The notes: generated from the sequence alone by a model not told the origin. DNA of 64,000 nt from Paraburkholderia edwinii (GCF_019428685.1 NZ_CP080095.1:4216001-4280000); one strand, 5' to 3'. Counted from the first letter of the stretch, positions 1 to 9,710 are shown. Numbers and translations are program-made.

Positions 1-993
1 CAGGATTTTGGCGGCACGCCGGATGACCGCGCTGCGGGGCGCACGTGGCTCAAGGACAGGCTGCCCGATTGCACGGAAGACACGGTGCTCGTCTGCCCGG
101 GCATTCATAGCGCGCTGGTGGCGCTCGTGTCGCAACTCGCGCGGCCCGGCGAAACGATCTGCCTCGATACGCTCGCCTATCCGGGCATCAAGGCGATTGC
201 GTCGCAACTGGGCGTGCGCCTGCAACCGCTGCCGCGCGACGACGAAGGACCGTTGCCGCACGCGTTCGAAGCGCTCTGCAAGAGTGAAAAGCCCGGTGCG
301 TTCTATTGCAATCCGACCTTGCAGAATCCGAGCACGTTGACGCTGTCAACGCAGCGGCGCGAAGCGCTCGCGGACGTCGCATTGCGCTACAGCGTGCCGA
401 TCGTCGAAGACGATGCATACGGCTGGCTGCCGGCACGCAAGCCGATCGCACTGGCAACGCTTGCACCGGATCTGACCTACTACGTGACCGGATTCTCGAA
501 GACGTTCGGAGCGGGGCTACGTGTCGCCTATCTCCGTGCGCCGAATGCGCGGCAGGCACAGCGCGTGTCGGGTGCATTACGCGCAACCACCGTGATGCCC
601 AGTCCCTTCACGGTGATGCTCGCGACGCAGTGGGTCAACGACGGCACCGCGCACGAAATGCTATCGGCGATCCGCGGCGAAGCGAATGCGCGTCAAGACA
701 TCGCGGCGGAAGAGCTCGACGAGTGGCGCTATGATGCGCAGAGCGACGGCTTTCATCTGTGGCTCGGCATTCCTTCGTACTGCAACTGGAGCGCGCCGGA
801 GCTTGCGCTGCAACTGCGCAACCAGGGCGTGGGCACGGTGGCGGGCGCGGCGTTTTCGACCGACGGCAATCCGCCCAATGCGATTCGCGTGTGTCTCGGC
901 GGCCCTCAAGATCGCGACGACTGCCGCGAGGCGCTGAAACGCGTCGCCGAAACGCTCAGCAATCCGCATCATCTGCGTATTCCGATGATGTGA
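1..993 (+). CDS. MocR-family PLP-dependent aminotransferase domain (5' end missing)
   Basis: The reading frame is open from base 1 to the stop at 991-993, so the gene starts before the window. The visible 330 residues are a fold-type I aminotransferase domain. The motif FSKTFGAGLRVAYL holds the expected PLP Schiff-base lysine, and NPTLQNPS and VPIVEDDAYGWL are the usual cofactor-binding segments. The length and sequence fit the C-terminal domain of MocR/PdxR-type regulators (GntR winged helix fused to an aminotransferase-like domain). The DNA-binding part is not visible, so a plain aminotransferase remains possible. The GTG at 85 is internal and not the true start. Confidence 0.8.
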   Translation, partial: QDFGGTPDDRAAGRTWLKDRLPDCTEDTVLVCPGIHSALVALVSQLARPGETICLDTLAYPGIKAIASQLGVRLQPLPRDDEGPLPHAFEALCKSEKPGAFYCNPTLQNPSTLTLSTQRREALADVALRYSVPIVEDDAYGWLPARKPIALATLAPDLTYYVTGFSKTFGAGLRVAYLRAPNARQAQRVSGALRATTVMPSPFTVMLATQWVNDGTAHEMLSAIRGEANARQDIAAEELDEWRYDAQSDGFHLWLGIPSYCNWSAPELALQLRNQGVGTVAGAAFSTDGNPPNAIRVCLGGPQDRDDCREALKRVAETLSNPHHLRIPMM

Positions 994-1151
994 TCTGACT
1001 GAAAATCCTCAACCACACCCGGACCCTGCTGCCGACGCAATACAAAACTCGTACTGGCGTTTTCAACGTCGGTCGAAAAAAGCACGTCATTGACTGCCGT
1101 TGGCCGTGCCCCACGTCGCTCCGCTCGTAACCACATAACTACAGCGGCTGG

Positions 1152-1418
1152 TTACAACTTAGCAGCGCTTCGTTGTATCGCCACGCACTTGATTTCGGCT
1201 AGTAAGCCGGGATGTGCAAGCTCCGATACCCCGATCGCAGTCCAAGCACACTTTCCACGCGGAAAAACGCGGTTCTTCACCTCGCGGAAGACCGACATGT
1301 GTACGCTCATTTGTACGTGGTAAGTCGTCATCTCGACAACGTCCTCAAACGTACAGCCTGCCGCATCTCTAAAGCGGCCATCCGTCGCATCCGACCGAAT
1401 GTCTTCGATTGGCCGATC
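1152..1418 (-). pseudogene. RidA/YjgF family remnant (C-terminal part)
   Basis: About 88 residues read on the minus strand match the C-terminal half of RidA (reactive enamine/imine deaminase) proteins: GCTFEDVVEMTTYHV is followed by WTAIGVSELAHPGLLAEIK, both family hallmarks. The N-terminal half, including the substrate pocket's first strands, is absent. The sequence upstream in this frame is unrelated and overlaps the tail of a GNAT fragment in another frame. The gene is therefore broken. The identification is from motif recall only. Confidence 0.65.
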
Positions 1419-1496
1419 AGTGACGATAGACTTCAAATAGCCATGAGGAACTCTGGCTGCAATATTTGACCAAGCCGCGCTTTCTGCCAGCACGGA

Positions 1497-1743
1497 ATCC
1501 GGCCTGCTCAAAGAAACGGTGCGCATGAATGCAATGCGTCGAGCTAAGGAGGATCATCTTCGAGCAATCCGATTCTTTGCAAAACCTTTCAGCCTCCGGC
1601 CGCAACGCATGCCCGATGCCATTTCCCCTCCATCCCTTCTGAACGGTGAGATTTTCCACGACTGCGAAGGGCTGTCGAGCATACATCGCGTCCGCACAAA
1701 GACAGACCAGCACGTCCCACGAACCTGATTGCCAATCTCGCAA
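1497..1743 (-). pseudogene. GNAT N-acetyltransferase remnant
   Basis: The minus-strand frame contains PFAVVENLTVQKGWRGNGIG and, later, HCIHAHRFFEQAGF. These correspond to the acetyl-CoA pyrophosphate-binding loop (R/Q-x-x-G-x-G/A) and the C-terminal AHRFYExxGF element of GNAT acetyltransferases. The N-terminal third is missing, and after the GF element the frame runs into unrelated sequence. A fragment of RidA follows at once in another frame, so deletion joined two decaying genes. Confidence 0.6.
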
Positions 1744-2228
1744 GCCAGGAGCCGAAAGCGTGCGACCGGCTCAAGGGTATGGATCTGGGACGGTGTGACA
1801 CACCCGTTGTCGTCAAATTGCTTTCGATGCTTCAAGCACTTCAGCGTCGCACAGTCGAACTGGAATACGTAGCGTGATCGACGTGTTTTGCTCCTCATGA
1901 GCCCAAGGTCACTCATCGGGAGTGGCAGGGGCGCGCATATCTTGTTGGTGAAACGGGTGATGCGCAAACAGCAGAGTTACATCAATGGCAAATATCGACA
2001 GCGCCCAGGCTTCGTCAGATCCGCACGAGCTATTCGGCATCGGCAAAGACGATGCCAGGATGTTCAGGTTGATCTTCGGCTCCAACGCGTCGCAGATCCT
2101 TCGCCGGTTGCGTACATTGGCTATCGCCAGGCTTCAGCGAGTCACTGACTACCATGGGGTAACTTTAGCGAAGCGATCAGGACGGGCGCGCAGCACCGCT
2201 GTGACAAGCCTAACCGGGGACGCGCTCC

Positions 2229-4496
2229 ATGTCTAAACTGAAACGCCGCCATTTCGTCTTTGGGGCGGCGGTTGCCGCCGGTGCACTGATCATCGGTTGG
2301 GCTGCGTTACCGGCTCGGCAACGGCTTATGCCGGACAGTCCACTCCCTACCGCGGCCGGGCAATATGCCCTGAATGGTTGGGTCAAGATTTCGGACGACG
2401 GCACGATCACGGTCGTGATGGCGCAGGTTGAAATGGGCCAGGGCGCGCAAACCGGACTCGCCATGCTGCTCGCCGACGAGATGGATGCTGACTGGGCGCG
2501 CGTGAAGCTCGAGCCGTCCACATACGACCGCATCTACAACAACCAGGCCGCCATCGTCGATGAACTGCCTTTCAGACCCGATGATCACAGCATCGTCAAA
2601 CGCGTGTCCGGTCACCTCGCACGGCGGATCTTGCGCGAAATCCCCGGTCTGCAGGGCACTGGCGGCTCATCAAGCATCGCGGACCAGTGGCTGCCGATGC
2701 GCGAAGCTGGCGCGGCCGCACGCGCGATGCTGGTGGCCGCTGCCGCATCCCGCTGGCAGGTGCCAGCAGACAGCTGTACGGTCGCGCTTGGCGTAGTACG
2801 GCATCCGTCCGGCAGGGATGCGTCGTTTGGCGAACTTGCGGCCTCTGCAGCGCATATGCCGGTGCCCCACAACGTCAAGCTGAAAAACGTCACCGATTTC
2901 CGTCTGATCGGTCAGCCGGTGCGGCGACTCGACAATGCGGCCAAGCTGGACGGCTCGGCGCGATTCGGCATCGACTCTGTGCCGCCAGGCCTCCTCTATG
3001 CAAGCATCCTCATGTGCCCAACGCTCGGCGGACGTGTGGCGCGCTTCGACGGGAGCGCGGCAAAGGCGCTGCGCGGCGTCAGGCATATCGTCGCGCTCGA
3101 ACCGGTACCCGGTGGTCTCGGTAGCACCGGAGCCACGTCCGGGGGCGTTGCTGTTATTGCAGATACGCCCTTTCACGCAATACAGGCGCTCGACCACATC
3201 TCAGTCGAATGGGATCATGGCGCGGCGTACACGCAGTCCAGCCGTGCGATCGACGTCGCGCTGACTCACGCGCTCAACAACGGCGATGGCAAAACCCATT
3301 TCGAAGCCGGCGACGTGAAGAACGCGCTGGCATCGGCTACGCAAACCATTAGCGCCGAATATCTCGTGCCGCTGCTCGCGCATGCCGCGATGGAGCCGAT
3401 GAACTGCACGGTCCAGTTCAAGGATGGCCGCGCGACGGTGTGGGCCGGAACGCAGACACAGGGATTCGCGCGTAGGGCCGCCGCTAAGGCTCTCGGAATC
3501 GACACCGACCGTGTCGACCTTCGCGTGCCGTTCATCGGCGGCGGATTCGGCCGCCGCCACATCTCCGATGTGATCGTACAGGCCGCCTGGCTCGCGCGTC
3601 TGACTGACGGCGCGCCGGTCCAGTTGCTCTGGACGCGTGAGCAAGACATGACGCACGACTACTATCGGCCCGCGTATCTGTCGCGTTGCACGGCGGGCTT
3701 CGATTCCACAAGGCGGCTTATCGTATGGCACGTCACATCGGCGGGATCGAGCATGGGGGCGCCGTCATTTCTCGATGCGTCGACCGAAGGTGCGTTTGAC
3801 ACTGCTTACGCATTTCCGAACGCGCGCGTTGCGCACCAGACCGTCGAGCCGGGAATCCCGCTGGGAATCTGGCGTTCCGTCAACCACTCGCAAAACGGCT
3901 TCTTCACCGAGAGCTTCATCGACGAATGTGCTGCCGCCGCACAGCGCGACCCGATTGCATTCCGAGCCGATCTGTTGCGTGACGACGAGCGACATCTGCA
4001 TGTGCTGCGACGAGTCGCCGAACTTTCGCAATGGAACGCTCCGCTTGCAGCAGCGTCCGATGGCACGCCGCGCGCGCGTGGCGTTGCAATACACCGTAGC
4101 TTCGGCACGATCGTCGCGCAGGTGGCTGAGGTATCGGTCACATCGAATCAGCAGATTCGCGTGCATCGTATCGTGTGCGTGGTCGACTGCGGGATGCCGG
4201 TGAACCCCAATCTGATACGCCAGCAAATGGAGGGGGCAATTGTGTTCGGACTCTCGGCTGCGCTACATGGCGAGATCACTGTCGAAAACGGCACAGTACA
4301 ACAGCGCAATTTCGATGGTTACGCGCCGGTGCGCATGGACGAGTGCCCGCAAATCGACGTCGACATCGTGCCCAGCACACTTGCGCCGGGTGGCGTCGGC
4401 GAACCGGGCACGCCACCTGTCGCTCCCGCTGTGGCCAACGCATTATTCGCCCTGACCGGTCAGCGGCTCCGTAGTCTGCCGCTGCGGCTGGCCTGA
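2229..4496 (+). CDS. iorB: Molybdopterin-binding large subunit of an aldehyde/isoquinoline oxidoreductase
   Basis: This 755-residue protein is the molybdopterin-cytosine-dinucleotide subunit of a xanthine-oxidase-family hydroxylase, closest in layout to IorB (isoquinoline 1-oxidoreductase beta). The N-terminus has a twin-arginine signal (KRRHFVFGAAVAAGALIIG), so the folded enzyme is probably exported. Cofactor and active-site motifs are VEMGQGAQTG near residue 60, GGGFGRRH near residue 440, and GGVGEPGTPPVAPAVAN near the C-terminus, whose glutamate is the catalytic base in the family. The gene is followed 21 nt later by its [2Fe-2S] partner, so the order is large then small, the reverse of the textbook iorAB order. 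The substrate cannot be told from sequence. No FAD subunit is present, in keeping with cytochrome-linked members. Confidence 0.85.
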   Translation: MSKLKRRHFVFGAAVAAGALIIGWAALPARQRLMPDSPLPTAAGQYALNGWVKISDDGTITVVMAQVEMGQGAQTGLAMLLADEMDADWARVKLEPSTYDRIYNNQAAIVDELPFRPDDHSIVKRVSGHLARRILREIPGLQGTGGSSSIADQWLPMREAGAAARAMLVAAAASRWQVPADSCTVALGVVRHPSGRDASFGELAASAAHMPVPHNVKLKNVTDFRLIGQPVRRLDNAAKLDGSARFGIDSVPPGLLYASILMCPTLGGRVARFDGSAAKALRGVRHIVALEPVPGGLGSTGATSGGVAVIADTPFHAIQALDHISVEWDHGAAYTQSSRAIDVALTHALNNGDGKTHFEAGDVKNALASATQTISAEYLVPLLAHAAMEPMNCTVQFKDGRATVWAGTQTQGFARRAAAKALGIDTDRVDLRVPFIGGGFGRRHISDVIVQAAWLARLTDGAPVQLLWTREQDMTHDYYRPAYLSRCTAGFDSTRRLIVWHVTSAGSSMGAPSFLDASTEGAFDTAYAFPNARVAHQTVEPGIPLGIWRSVNHSQNGFFTESFIDECAAAAQRDPIAFRADLLRDDERHLHVLRRVAELSQWNAPLAAASDGTPRARGVAIHRSFGTIVAQVAEVSVTSNQQIRVHRIVCVVDCGMPVNPNLIRQQMEGAIVFGLSAALHGEITVENGTVQQRNFDGYAPVRMDECPQIDVDIVPSTLAPGGVGEPGTPPVAPAVANALFALTGQRLRSLPLRLA

Positions 4497-4517
4497 TACC
4501 CCACGAAATCACTGCCC

Positions 4518-4997
4518 ATGACGATCATACTGAACATCAACGGTGCCGACGTACCGGTCGATGCCGAGGCGGATACGCCGCTACTTTGGGTCTTGCGCGG
4601 CGAATTGAAACTCACCGGCACGAAATTTGGCTGTGGCCGGGGACTGTGCGGCGCATGCACCGTCCATCTGGACGATAAGGCCGTACGCTCCTGCGTCCTG
4701 CCGCTTTCCAAAATTGGCAGCGGTCAGCGCATCACAACCATCGAAGGATTGCATGGCGTCGAAGCGGACGCGCTGCGTGCGGCATGGACCGAGGTCGATG
4801 TCGTTCAATGCGGCTATTGCCAGAGCGGACAACTCATGTCCGCATGGGCGTTGCTTAGGTTCAACCGTCATCCAGCGGCGGCCGATGTGAATGCCGCTAT
4901 GCGCGGCAATATTTGTCGATGCGGCACCTACCCGCGCATTCGCCGCGCCATCGACATCGCCGCTTCCAGGCTGCAAAAACGGGAACCCGATCTATAG
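4518..4997 (+). CDS. iorA: [2Fe-2S] small subunit of the molybdenum hydroxylase
   Basis: This 159-residue protein has the two-domain iron-sulfur layout of xanthine-oxidase-family small subunits. The ferredoxin-like N-terminal domain has CGRGLCGACTVHLDDKAVRSC, and the helical C-terminal domain has CGYCQSGQ and NICRCGTYPRI. Each cysteine set holds one [2Fe-2S] cluster that passes electrons from the Mo centre made by the upstream gene. The length is normal for IorA/CoxS-type subunits. It has no signal peptide and would be co-exported with the Tat-bearing large subunit. The two genes form an evident operon. Confidence 0.9.
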   Translation: MTIILNINGADVPVDAEADTPLLWVLRGELKLTGTKFGCGRGLCGACTVHLDDKAVRSCVLPLSKIGSGQRITTIEGLHGVEADALRAAWTEVDVVQCGYCQSGQLMSAWALLRFNRHPAAADVNAAMRGNICRCGTYPRIRRAIDIAASRLQKREPDL

Positions 4998-5013
4998 TAC
5001 GGTCCGGTTCCCG
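4980..5013 (+). terminator. Hairpin at the end of the iorBA operon
   Basis: An 11-bp inverted repeat with one mismatch (arms 4980-4990 and 5003-5013, centred on CGGGAACC/GGTTCCCG) overlaps the iorA stop codon. It lies between convergent genes. No T-run follows, so it may be a processing or Rho-linked structure rather than an intrinsic terminator. Confidence 0.4.
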
Positions 5014-5146
5014 CCCTGTGCAAATGAAGCCGTGCTCATCTCGCTCCAGTTCAATGGGCAACCAGTTGTTCTTTGCCTTTGCTCCAATCATCAGGAATAG
5101 CGCGTCGGCGGTTCGAGTGCGGGCCTGACCAGTAACCTTCACGCAT

Positions 5147-5653
5147 TCACTTTCGTGCGCGCGCAAGCAGATGATCGATCGAGATCGCGCCTGGGCCATA
5201 AGCCGCGATACCCAGCGCCATGGCCGCCCACGTGATGTGAATCGGCCAGCCGTCCGGCACCGTCAGTTCGATCACGCACGTCATCAGCAACAGGCCCACG
5301 GCTGCGAAGCGCGTGCCTAAACCCAGCACCAGCAGCACCGGAAACCCCACCTCGCCGCACGCAGAAAGGAACGCCACGACGGCCGGCTCGGGAAACGAAA
5401 AGGGGCCACCAGGAAGATGCAGTTTGAACTCGTCCGTGAACAGATCGATCGCCGTGTCGTTCAGCTGCAAAAACCCGTGCCATTTCAGAATGCCCGACCT
5501 CCAGAACGGCACGGCCAGCGCCAGCCGCAACACCAGTTGCGTCAGCCATGGCCGGGCCAGTTGTGAAATGCAACGGCTGGCACAGTTGATCCCGGTGGCA
5601 AGGGTACCGGCTAGCGCTGGCGGCGCGTCTTGTCTGCCCGACATCGTCATCAT
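5147..5653 (-). CDS. bufD: DoxX-family membrane protein of the bufferin operon
   Basis: This 168-residue DoxX-family integral membrane protein has about four hydrophobic segments: LVLRLALAVPFWRSGILKW, the AVVAFLSACGEVGFPVLLVLG stretch, AAVGLLLMTCVIEL and the C-terminal ITWAAMALGIAAYG. The RSGILKW and the Glu in CGEVGFP are typical DoxX features. Its start overlaps the stop of the preceding bufC gene (ATGA), so it is translationally coupled and is the last gene of the operon. In bufferin operons the DoxX member is called BufD. Its exact job is unknown; it probably works in the membrane next to the exported peptide. One of the next Met codons (5650) is an equally good start. Confidence 0.8.
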   Translation of the reverse strand: MMTMSGRQDAPPALAGTLATGINCASRCISQLARPWLTQLVLRLALAVPFWRSGILKWHGFLQLNDTAIDLFTDEFKLHLPGGPFSFPEPAVVAFLSACGEVGFPVLLVLGLGTRFAAVGLLLMTCVIELTVPDGWPIHITWAAMALGIAAYGPGAISIDHLLARARK

Positions 5654-6450
5654 TCTCCAGGTGAAATGGCGCTGAACACGCCTGATGCAATCATCCCCGC
5701 CAGATTGGCAGGGATGTCGAAAGATGGCGCGTCGTCAAATGCCGCCGCTGCAGCGACGCCCAACGGCTCGCCGTCGATGAGACTGTTCAGAAACACCGCT
5801 GCCCCTTCGGGCAAGCGGGACACCAGCACGTCCTGTGCGGACCTGGTCACGAGCGCGTCTTCGCTGTCGCTCGAACACAGTGGCTCGACCGGGCCGTCCT
5901 GCCGGTTCATCGCGAAGATCGCGACCGCCGGATACGCGGAGCGCACAATCCGCGCAGCCGGATGCGGTGTGAAACACAGGCCGCCCAGCCGCTCGGGATC
6001 GATTTTCGCGAACATCTGCGCCGCCAACACGGGCCGGTCGGCGGCGTGATACGCGTCCAGCCACGCGCGCTCGATGCGCGCCACGTCCGCGAGCCACGGC
6101 ATCTGCTGCGCGTATTCGTAGGCTTCGATAAAGCCGGGAAAGCCGCGGCCGTATTCGAACAGCAGTGGCGAAACCGGCGGCGTGGCGCGCACGTAGGAAC
6201 GCGCCATCGCGCGGAAGAACTCGCTGCCGGTGATGCGCTGAACTGCAGGATAGATTGCGGCAACGGCGTCGATCAGACTGACCGTCACGTTGTTGCGGTA
6301 GACGTCGTAACGCTTGACTACGCCTTTTCCGGCATCGGCGATGAGCTGTGCGGGCGGCACCACTGACGGGTCCGTCAAGCCGCTCGCGAATGCCGTGGCG
6401 AAATCGTTGGCTTCCGTGGAGCGCGGTTGCGCGCGGTCTTCACGCTTCAT
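5650..6450 (-). CDS. bufC: DUF2063 protein, partner of the MNIO enzyme
   Basis: This 266-residue protein belongs to the HvfC/BufC (DUF2063, putative DNA-binding domain) group. Family marks are the N-terminal helical region with [20 protein letters not shown] and [10 protein letters not shown], followed by the [12 protein letters not shown] segment. In peptide-modification systems with a DUF692 multinuclear iron oxygenase, this protein is the substrate-binding partner of the enzyme, probably helping to recognise the precursor. The start overlaps the upstream bufB gene by 11 nt, and the stop overlaps bufD, so the three are tightly coupled. The DNA-binding label comes from an early domain name and is not supported by anything seen here. 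Confidence 0.85.
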   Translation of the reverse strand: MKREDRAQPRSTEANDFATAFASGLTDPSVVPPAQLIADAGKGVVKRYDVYRNNVTVSLIDAVAAIYPAVQRITGSEFFRAMARSYVRATPPVSPLLFEYGRGFPGFIEAYEYAQQMPWLADVARIERAWLDAYHAADRPVLAAQMFAKIDPERLGGLCFTPHPAARIVRSAYPAVAIFAMNRQDGPVEPLCSSDSEDALVTRSAQDVLVSRLPEGAAVFLNSLIDGEPLGVAAAAAFDDAPSFDIPANLAGMIASGVFSAISPGE

Positions 6451-7345
6451 CGTCCATGTCCGCGGTGGCGGGAAGGCGATGTCTTTCCATCCGCTGCATG
6501 GCAGCCCGTGCCTCGCTGCGTAGTACAGACCATGCGGGCAGGCTGCTGTCCCATTCGATTAACGTCGCGGTAGGCCCGATGCGGGCGATTACCTCTTCGT
6601 ATAGCGTCCATACCGGATCGGCGACGGCGCAATCGTGACTGTCGATCAACAACGGTTCGTCTTCGTCGTCGCGCTGCCTGCTATGGCCCGCGAGATGTAT
6701 CTCGCCGACACTGGCGAGCGGCAACTGCTCGAGATAAGCCCGCGCCGAATAGCCGTGATTGGTGGCAGACACAAATACATTGTTGATATCCAGCAGAAGC
6801 CCGCAGCCCGTGCGGCGTACGATCTCCGCGATAAAGTCGGCCTCGCTCATCGTCGACGAATCGAATGCGACGTATGTGGACGGATTTTCCAGCAGCAGTG
6901 GTCGCCGGATCGCCTCCTGCACTTCGTCGATGTGCTCGCACACGCGGGCCAGCGTCTGGGCAGAATACGGCAGGGGCAGCAGATCGTTATAGAAGGTTCC
7001 GGCGTGCGTCGACCATGCAAGATGCTCGGAAACCAGCATGGGCTCATAGCGCGCAACCAGTTCGCGAAAGCGCGCAAGGTGTACGCCGTTCAGCGGCTCG
7101 TTAGCGCCGATCGACATGCATACGCCATGAATCGAAATCGGATACGCGTCGCGGATTGCCGCGATCGCGCGATGCGGTGGGCCACCTGCGCCCATATAGT
7201 TTTCTGCGTGAACTTCGAAAAACAGGCCATCTTCGACACCGTCGGCCAGAATCGCCGCGCGGTGCTCATGCTTGAAACTGGTGCCAGCAAGCAAAGTGTG
7301 TTGCGGCATCATGCGACAGGGATCATTAGCTGCAGCCACCGTCAC
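6440..7345 (-). CDS. bufB: DUF692 multinuclear non-heme iron oxygenase (peptide modification)
   Basis: This 301-residue protein is a TIM-barrel DUF692 (MNIO) enzyme. Metal-ligand motifs are present in order: [63 protein letters not shown] and LIEWDSSLP. Family enzymes use two or three iron atoms to oxidise cysteines of a short precursor, in bufferins giving thiooxazole-type modifications. The likely substrate is the cysteine-rich protein encoded 52 nt upstream. The GTG at 7345 has no visible ribosome site, and the ATG pair at 7312/7309 is an alternative start closer to the usual N-terminus. The downstream overlap with bufC is 11 nt. Confidence 0.88.
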   Translation of the reverse strand: MTVAAANDPCRMMPQHTLLAGTSFKHEHRAAILADGVEDGLFFEVHAENYMGAGGPPHRAIAAIRDAYPISIHGVCMSIGANEPLNGVHLARFRELVARYEPMLVSEHLAWSTHAGTFYNDLLPLPYSAQTLARVCEHIDEVQEAIRRPLLLENPSTYVAFDSSTMSEADFIAEIVRRTGCGLLLDINNVFVSATNHGYSARAYLEQLPLASVGEIHLAGHSRQRDDEDEPLLIDSHDCAVADPVWTLYEEVIARIGPTATLIEWDSSLPAWSVLRSEARAAMQRMERHRLPATADMDDEA

Positions 7346-7397
7346 GATACGGTACGGTTCAGATCGCTCAAGACAGCCCCCGTCTTTCCGCCGCGGA

Positions 7398-7712
7398 TTA
7401 CGACTTGATCGGCGTCAGCGAACCATGGCCACCGCCCGGCACCGAAATTTTGGTGCATGTGCCGCCTTGCACGAACTTCCACGAATTGGGCTGAAAGTCC
7501 GTCGTCGACGTACCCTGGCAGGTCGTGCCCGGGCCAGCGGCGCAATCGTTCTGGCCTTTGAGCGCGACGCCGAAGCACTTTTCCTTGTGAGCAGCGACAG
7601 CCGCCTTGGCTTCCGCGTCGGTCAACGGCGCAGCGTGCGCAGCGGACGCAAGCAGGCTAGCCAATGCGCTTGCAAGGAGGGCGGAACTAACAGCAGTCTT
7701 CTTTGCAGACAT
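7398..7712 (-). CDS. bufA: DUF2282 bufferin precursor peptide
   Basis: This is a 104-residue secreted small protein and the probable substrate of the downstream iron oxygenase. Residues 1-27 form a signal peptide ending in AHA. The mature part has four cysteines (46, 57, 65 and 86) in the DUF2282 pattern [21 protein letters not shown] then GTC. In bufferins these are the modification and metal-binding sites; characterised members respond to and protect against copper. The ATG at 7712 is chosen over the TTG at 7715 because AAGGGGAAG sits five bases upstream. It is the first gene of a bufA-bufB-bufC-bufD operon. Metal specificity here is inferred from family knowledge. Confidence 0.85.
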   Translation of the reverse strand: MSAKKTAVSSALLASALASLLASAAHAAPLTDAEAKAAVAAHKEKCFGVALKGQNDCAAGPGTTCQGTSTTDFQPNSWKFVQGGTCTKISVPGGGHGSLTPIKS

Positions 7713-8417
7713 CAAAACTTCCCCTTAACGTAAAGGTCCAACATTGAGATGGATGCTAGTCGTATTGCCGGGAGCAACTATGTGAATCCACCGCGCACGA
7801 TGCTCAAAAAGCGACTCACCAAGACCGACGAGGGAAGACTCATTTCGCAGCGCCTTCAATCACCTTCGCCGGGTGGAACGACGTATCAATGGCTCCCCAA
7901 CAAGCCAGACAGCGCCGGCTGTGTACTATAAATCACGCACCCACGTGTCGCCTTACCTCTTCGTCTCGTTTACTTGATCTATCGTACGATCGCCGGCACG
8001 GACGATAACCAACGCGCGCTCTCGCATGGGGATGTCCTTCTGCACCCCATATGGCGACTGAGCGGCGCGATGGAGGCACTGCAAGAAGTTAGATTCGATC
8101 GCACCGGGAAAAATGAAGCGGCAACGCGCAGCGCGACTGGACGTCGATCAGTCGGCGACTGAGTCGACACGCGAATGTGCTCTGGTGGGAATGTATTCTG
8201 CACTCGACTGCGCGCCTGCGACCGGAGGCCTTCATGTGAGCGACATCGGAAGACTTATGGCTCGCGTTAAACAAAGGAATAGCAGGCAACGTCTCAACGT
8301 TATACGAAGGGTAGTGACGCAGGGCTATCGCGGTCTCCATAAGCGTGACACATCGTCACTTCAGCAGTGCCTGTAAGCGAAGCGTCCTGTACGACCACTT
8401 TGACGAAATGGTGAACG
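7713..8417. other. Intergenic region between bufA and the pirin gene
   Basis: These 705 bases separate two divergent genes. I see several short open frames on both strands (for example 7749-7931 and 8113-8376) but none has family-like sequence, a good ribosome site or codon use like the neighbours. The bufA promoter must lie here on the minus strand. I could not pick out a convincing sigma-70 or ECF-type promoter or a metal-responsive operator by eye. Confidence 0.4.
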
Positions 8418-9329
8418 ATGGAACCAGCGATAGATCCCGGCGTAACCGGCAACTCCCAGGATGCGCGTCGGATTCTGCAACGAACCAGAGGGAAAGCCAC
8501 GGGATCGATTACCCGGCTGGCCAGCCCATCGGATATAGGACGATTGATCAAGCCGTTCGTATTCCTGGACTATATCGACGTTAAATCGCCGATCGAGGTC
8601 AACGGTCCCCTGCACCCCCATTCGGGCATCGCAACGCTCACGGCGCTCGTGGAAGGATCGTTCCATCATCAAGACAGCAAGGGGCAGCCGAAATCAATGA
8701 AGGCCGGCGGCATGGAATGGATGCAGGCGGGTCGCGGCATATGGCATGGGGGCCCCGCCGGAACCTCTGGCGCAGCAAAGCTCTATCAGCTGTGGATTGC
8801 GCTGCCGCCAACGCTTGAATTGAGTGCGCCGTATGAAATGTTCCTGGAACCGGACGAAGTGCCCTCGAATGGCCCCGCTCGGGTCATGATGGGCCGTATC
8901 GAAGGCGAGGCAAGTCCGGTAAGCGAGCCGCGGCCTATCACCTACCTGAACGTTCGCCTGAGAAAAGGCGAGCGTTGGCGCTACACGCCCCCGCGCGATC
9001 ACGACGTGCTATGGATTTCCGTATATTCCGGATCTCTCGATGCGGGCGAGCAAGTTTCGGAAGGCGAATTAGTGGTATTCGAGCATTCCGAGCGTAGCGT
9101 CGACTTCTTTGCAAAAGAGGACTGTGGTTTTGTGCTTGGCTCAGCAACACACAGTCCATTCGATCTGGTCGAAGGCTATTACTCCGTGCATACGAATCCT
9201 GCCGCTCTGCAATCGGGTGAGCAGGAGATCGAGCGTCTGGGAGCACAACTATGCGCAGACGGCCGGCTCACTCCTGAACGGGCTGCTCAGGTTGCACACC
9301 AGATGTCGACAGTCACTACGAAGAGCTAG
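8418..9329 (+). CDS. Pirin family protein
   Basis: This 303-residue protein is a bicupin of the pirin family. The N-terminal cupin carries HPHSGIATLT, the usual iron-ligand stretch, followed by FHHQDSKG and the MQAGRGIWHGG segment. The C-terminal cupin (VRLRKGERWRYTPPRDHD onward) is normal in length. Bacterial pirins bind a single iron in the N-terminal cupin, and some show quercetin dioxygenase activity; a specific role here cannot be assigned. The gene stands alone, with no partner within 400 bases upstream and convergent genes downstream. Confidence 0.85.
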   Translation: MEPAIDPGVTGNSQDARRILQRTRGKATGSITRLASPSDIGRLIKPFVFLDYIDVKSPIEVNGPLHPHSGIATLTALVEGSFHHQDSKGQPKSMKAGGMEWMQAGRGIWHGGPAGTSGAAKLYQLWIALPPTLELSAPYEMFLEPDEVPSNGPARVMMGRIEGEASPVSEPRPITYLNVRLRKGERWRYTPPRDHDVLWISVYSGSLDAGEQVSEGELVVFEHSERSVDFFAKEDCGFVLGSATHSPFDLVEGYYSVHTNPAALQSGEQEIERLGAQLCADGRLTPERAAQVAHQMSTVTTKS

Positions 9330-9362
9330 CCCCCGATCGGATCACGTGTCTAAAAAGGACCT

Positions 9363-9710
9363 TCAATCAGTGCATCCTCTGACAACCCGGTGCGGACTCA
9401 CCATCGGGTGACTCGACGGCTCCGATCGCCATGGGCCAGCGTTAACCGCGTCGAATTCCAGGCTTCCCCGGTAGTGCCCACTCCACGTCCCGCCGATCAC
9501 GCCTGAATACCAGTTGCCGCTGCGCTCGAGAGACCAGTGCAGAGTGGCAACATCGCCAGGCTTGACATCCACATGCGATGGGCCGCCGGTTGAATACGCA
9601 TTTTGCCGCACCGTTACGGTACCGCGCTCGTGCCCGGTGTTACGCACCTTCACGTTGAGCTTGCGTTCGTGTTTGTCGTATGTAACCTCCACTTCCGGTT
9701 TGAAGCCCAT
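9363..9710 (-). pseudogene. Phospholipase C C-terminal domain remnant
   Basis: The minus-strand frame encodes about 95 residues resembling the C-terminal beta domain (DUF756) of bacterial non-haemolytic phospholipase C: PEVEVTYDKHERKLNVKVRN, then GTVTVRQNAYSTGGPSHVDV, then LHWSLERSGNWYSGVIGG. The catalytic phosphoesterase domain is absent. The open frame continues upstream into the end of the catalase-like gene in another frame. This is therefore a stump left by deletion, not a working lipase. The family call rests on recognised motif spacing. Confidence 0.6.

Larger units (their letters stand above)
994..2228. other. Intergenic region with decayed genes
   Basis: These 1.2 kb carry no intact gene that I can support. 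The minus strand holds a GNAT fragment and a RidA fragment, listed separately. Plus-strand frames at 1888-2236 are open but look like no known family. On the minus strand at about 1780-1890 a short stretch with FQFDCATLKCLKHRKQFDDN has protein-like composition and may be a further remnant. The region reads as a graveyard of small accessory genes. Confidence 0.5.

Noticed and set aside
1554..1967. 137-codon minus-strand frame before the GNAT remnant
   Set aside because: Only a short middle part looks protein-like; the rest is the wrong frame of the GNAT remnant.
7749..8376. Small open frames between bufA and the pirin gene
   Set aside because: No ribosome site, no family pattern and poor codon use.
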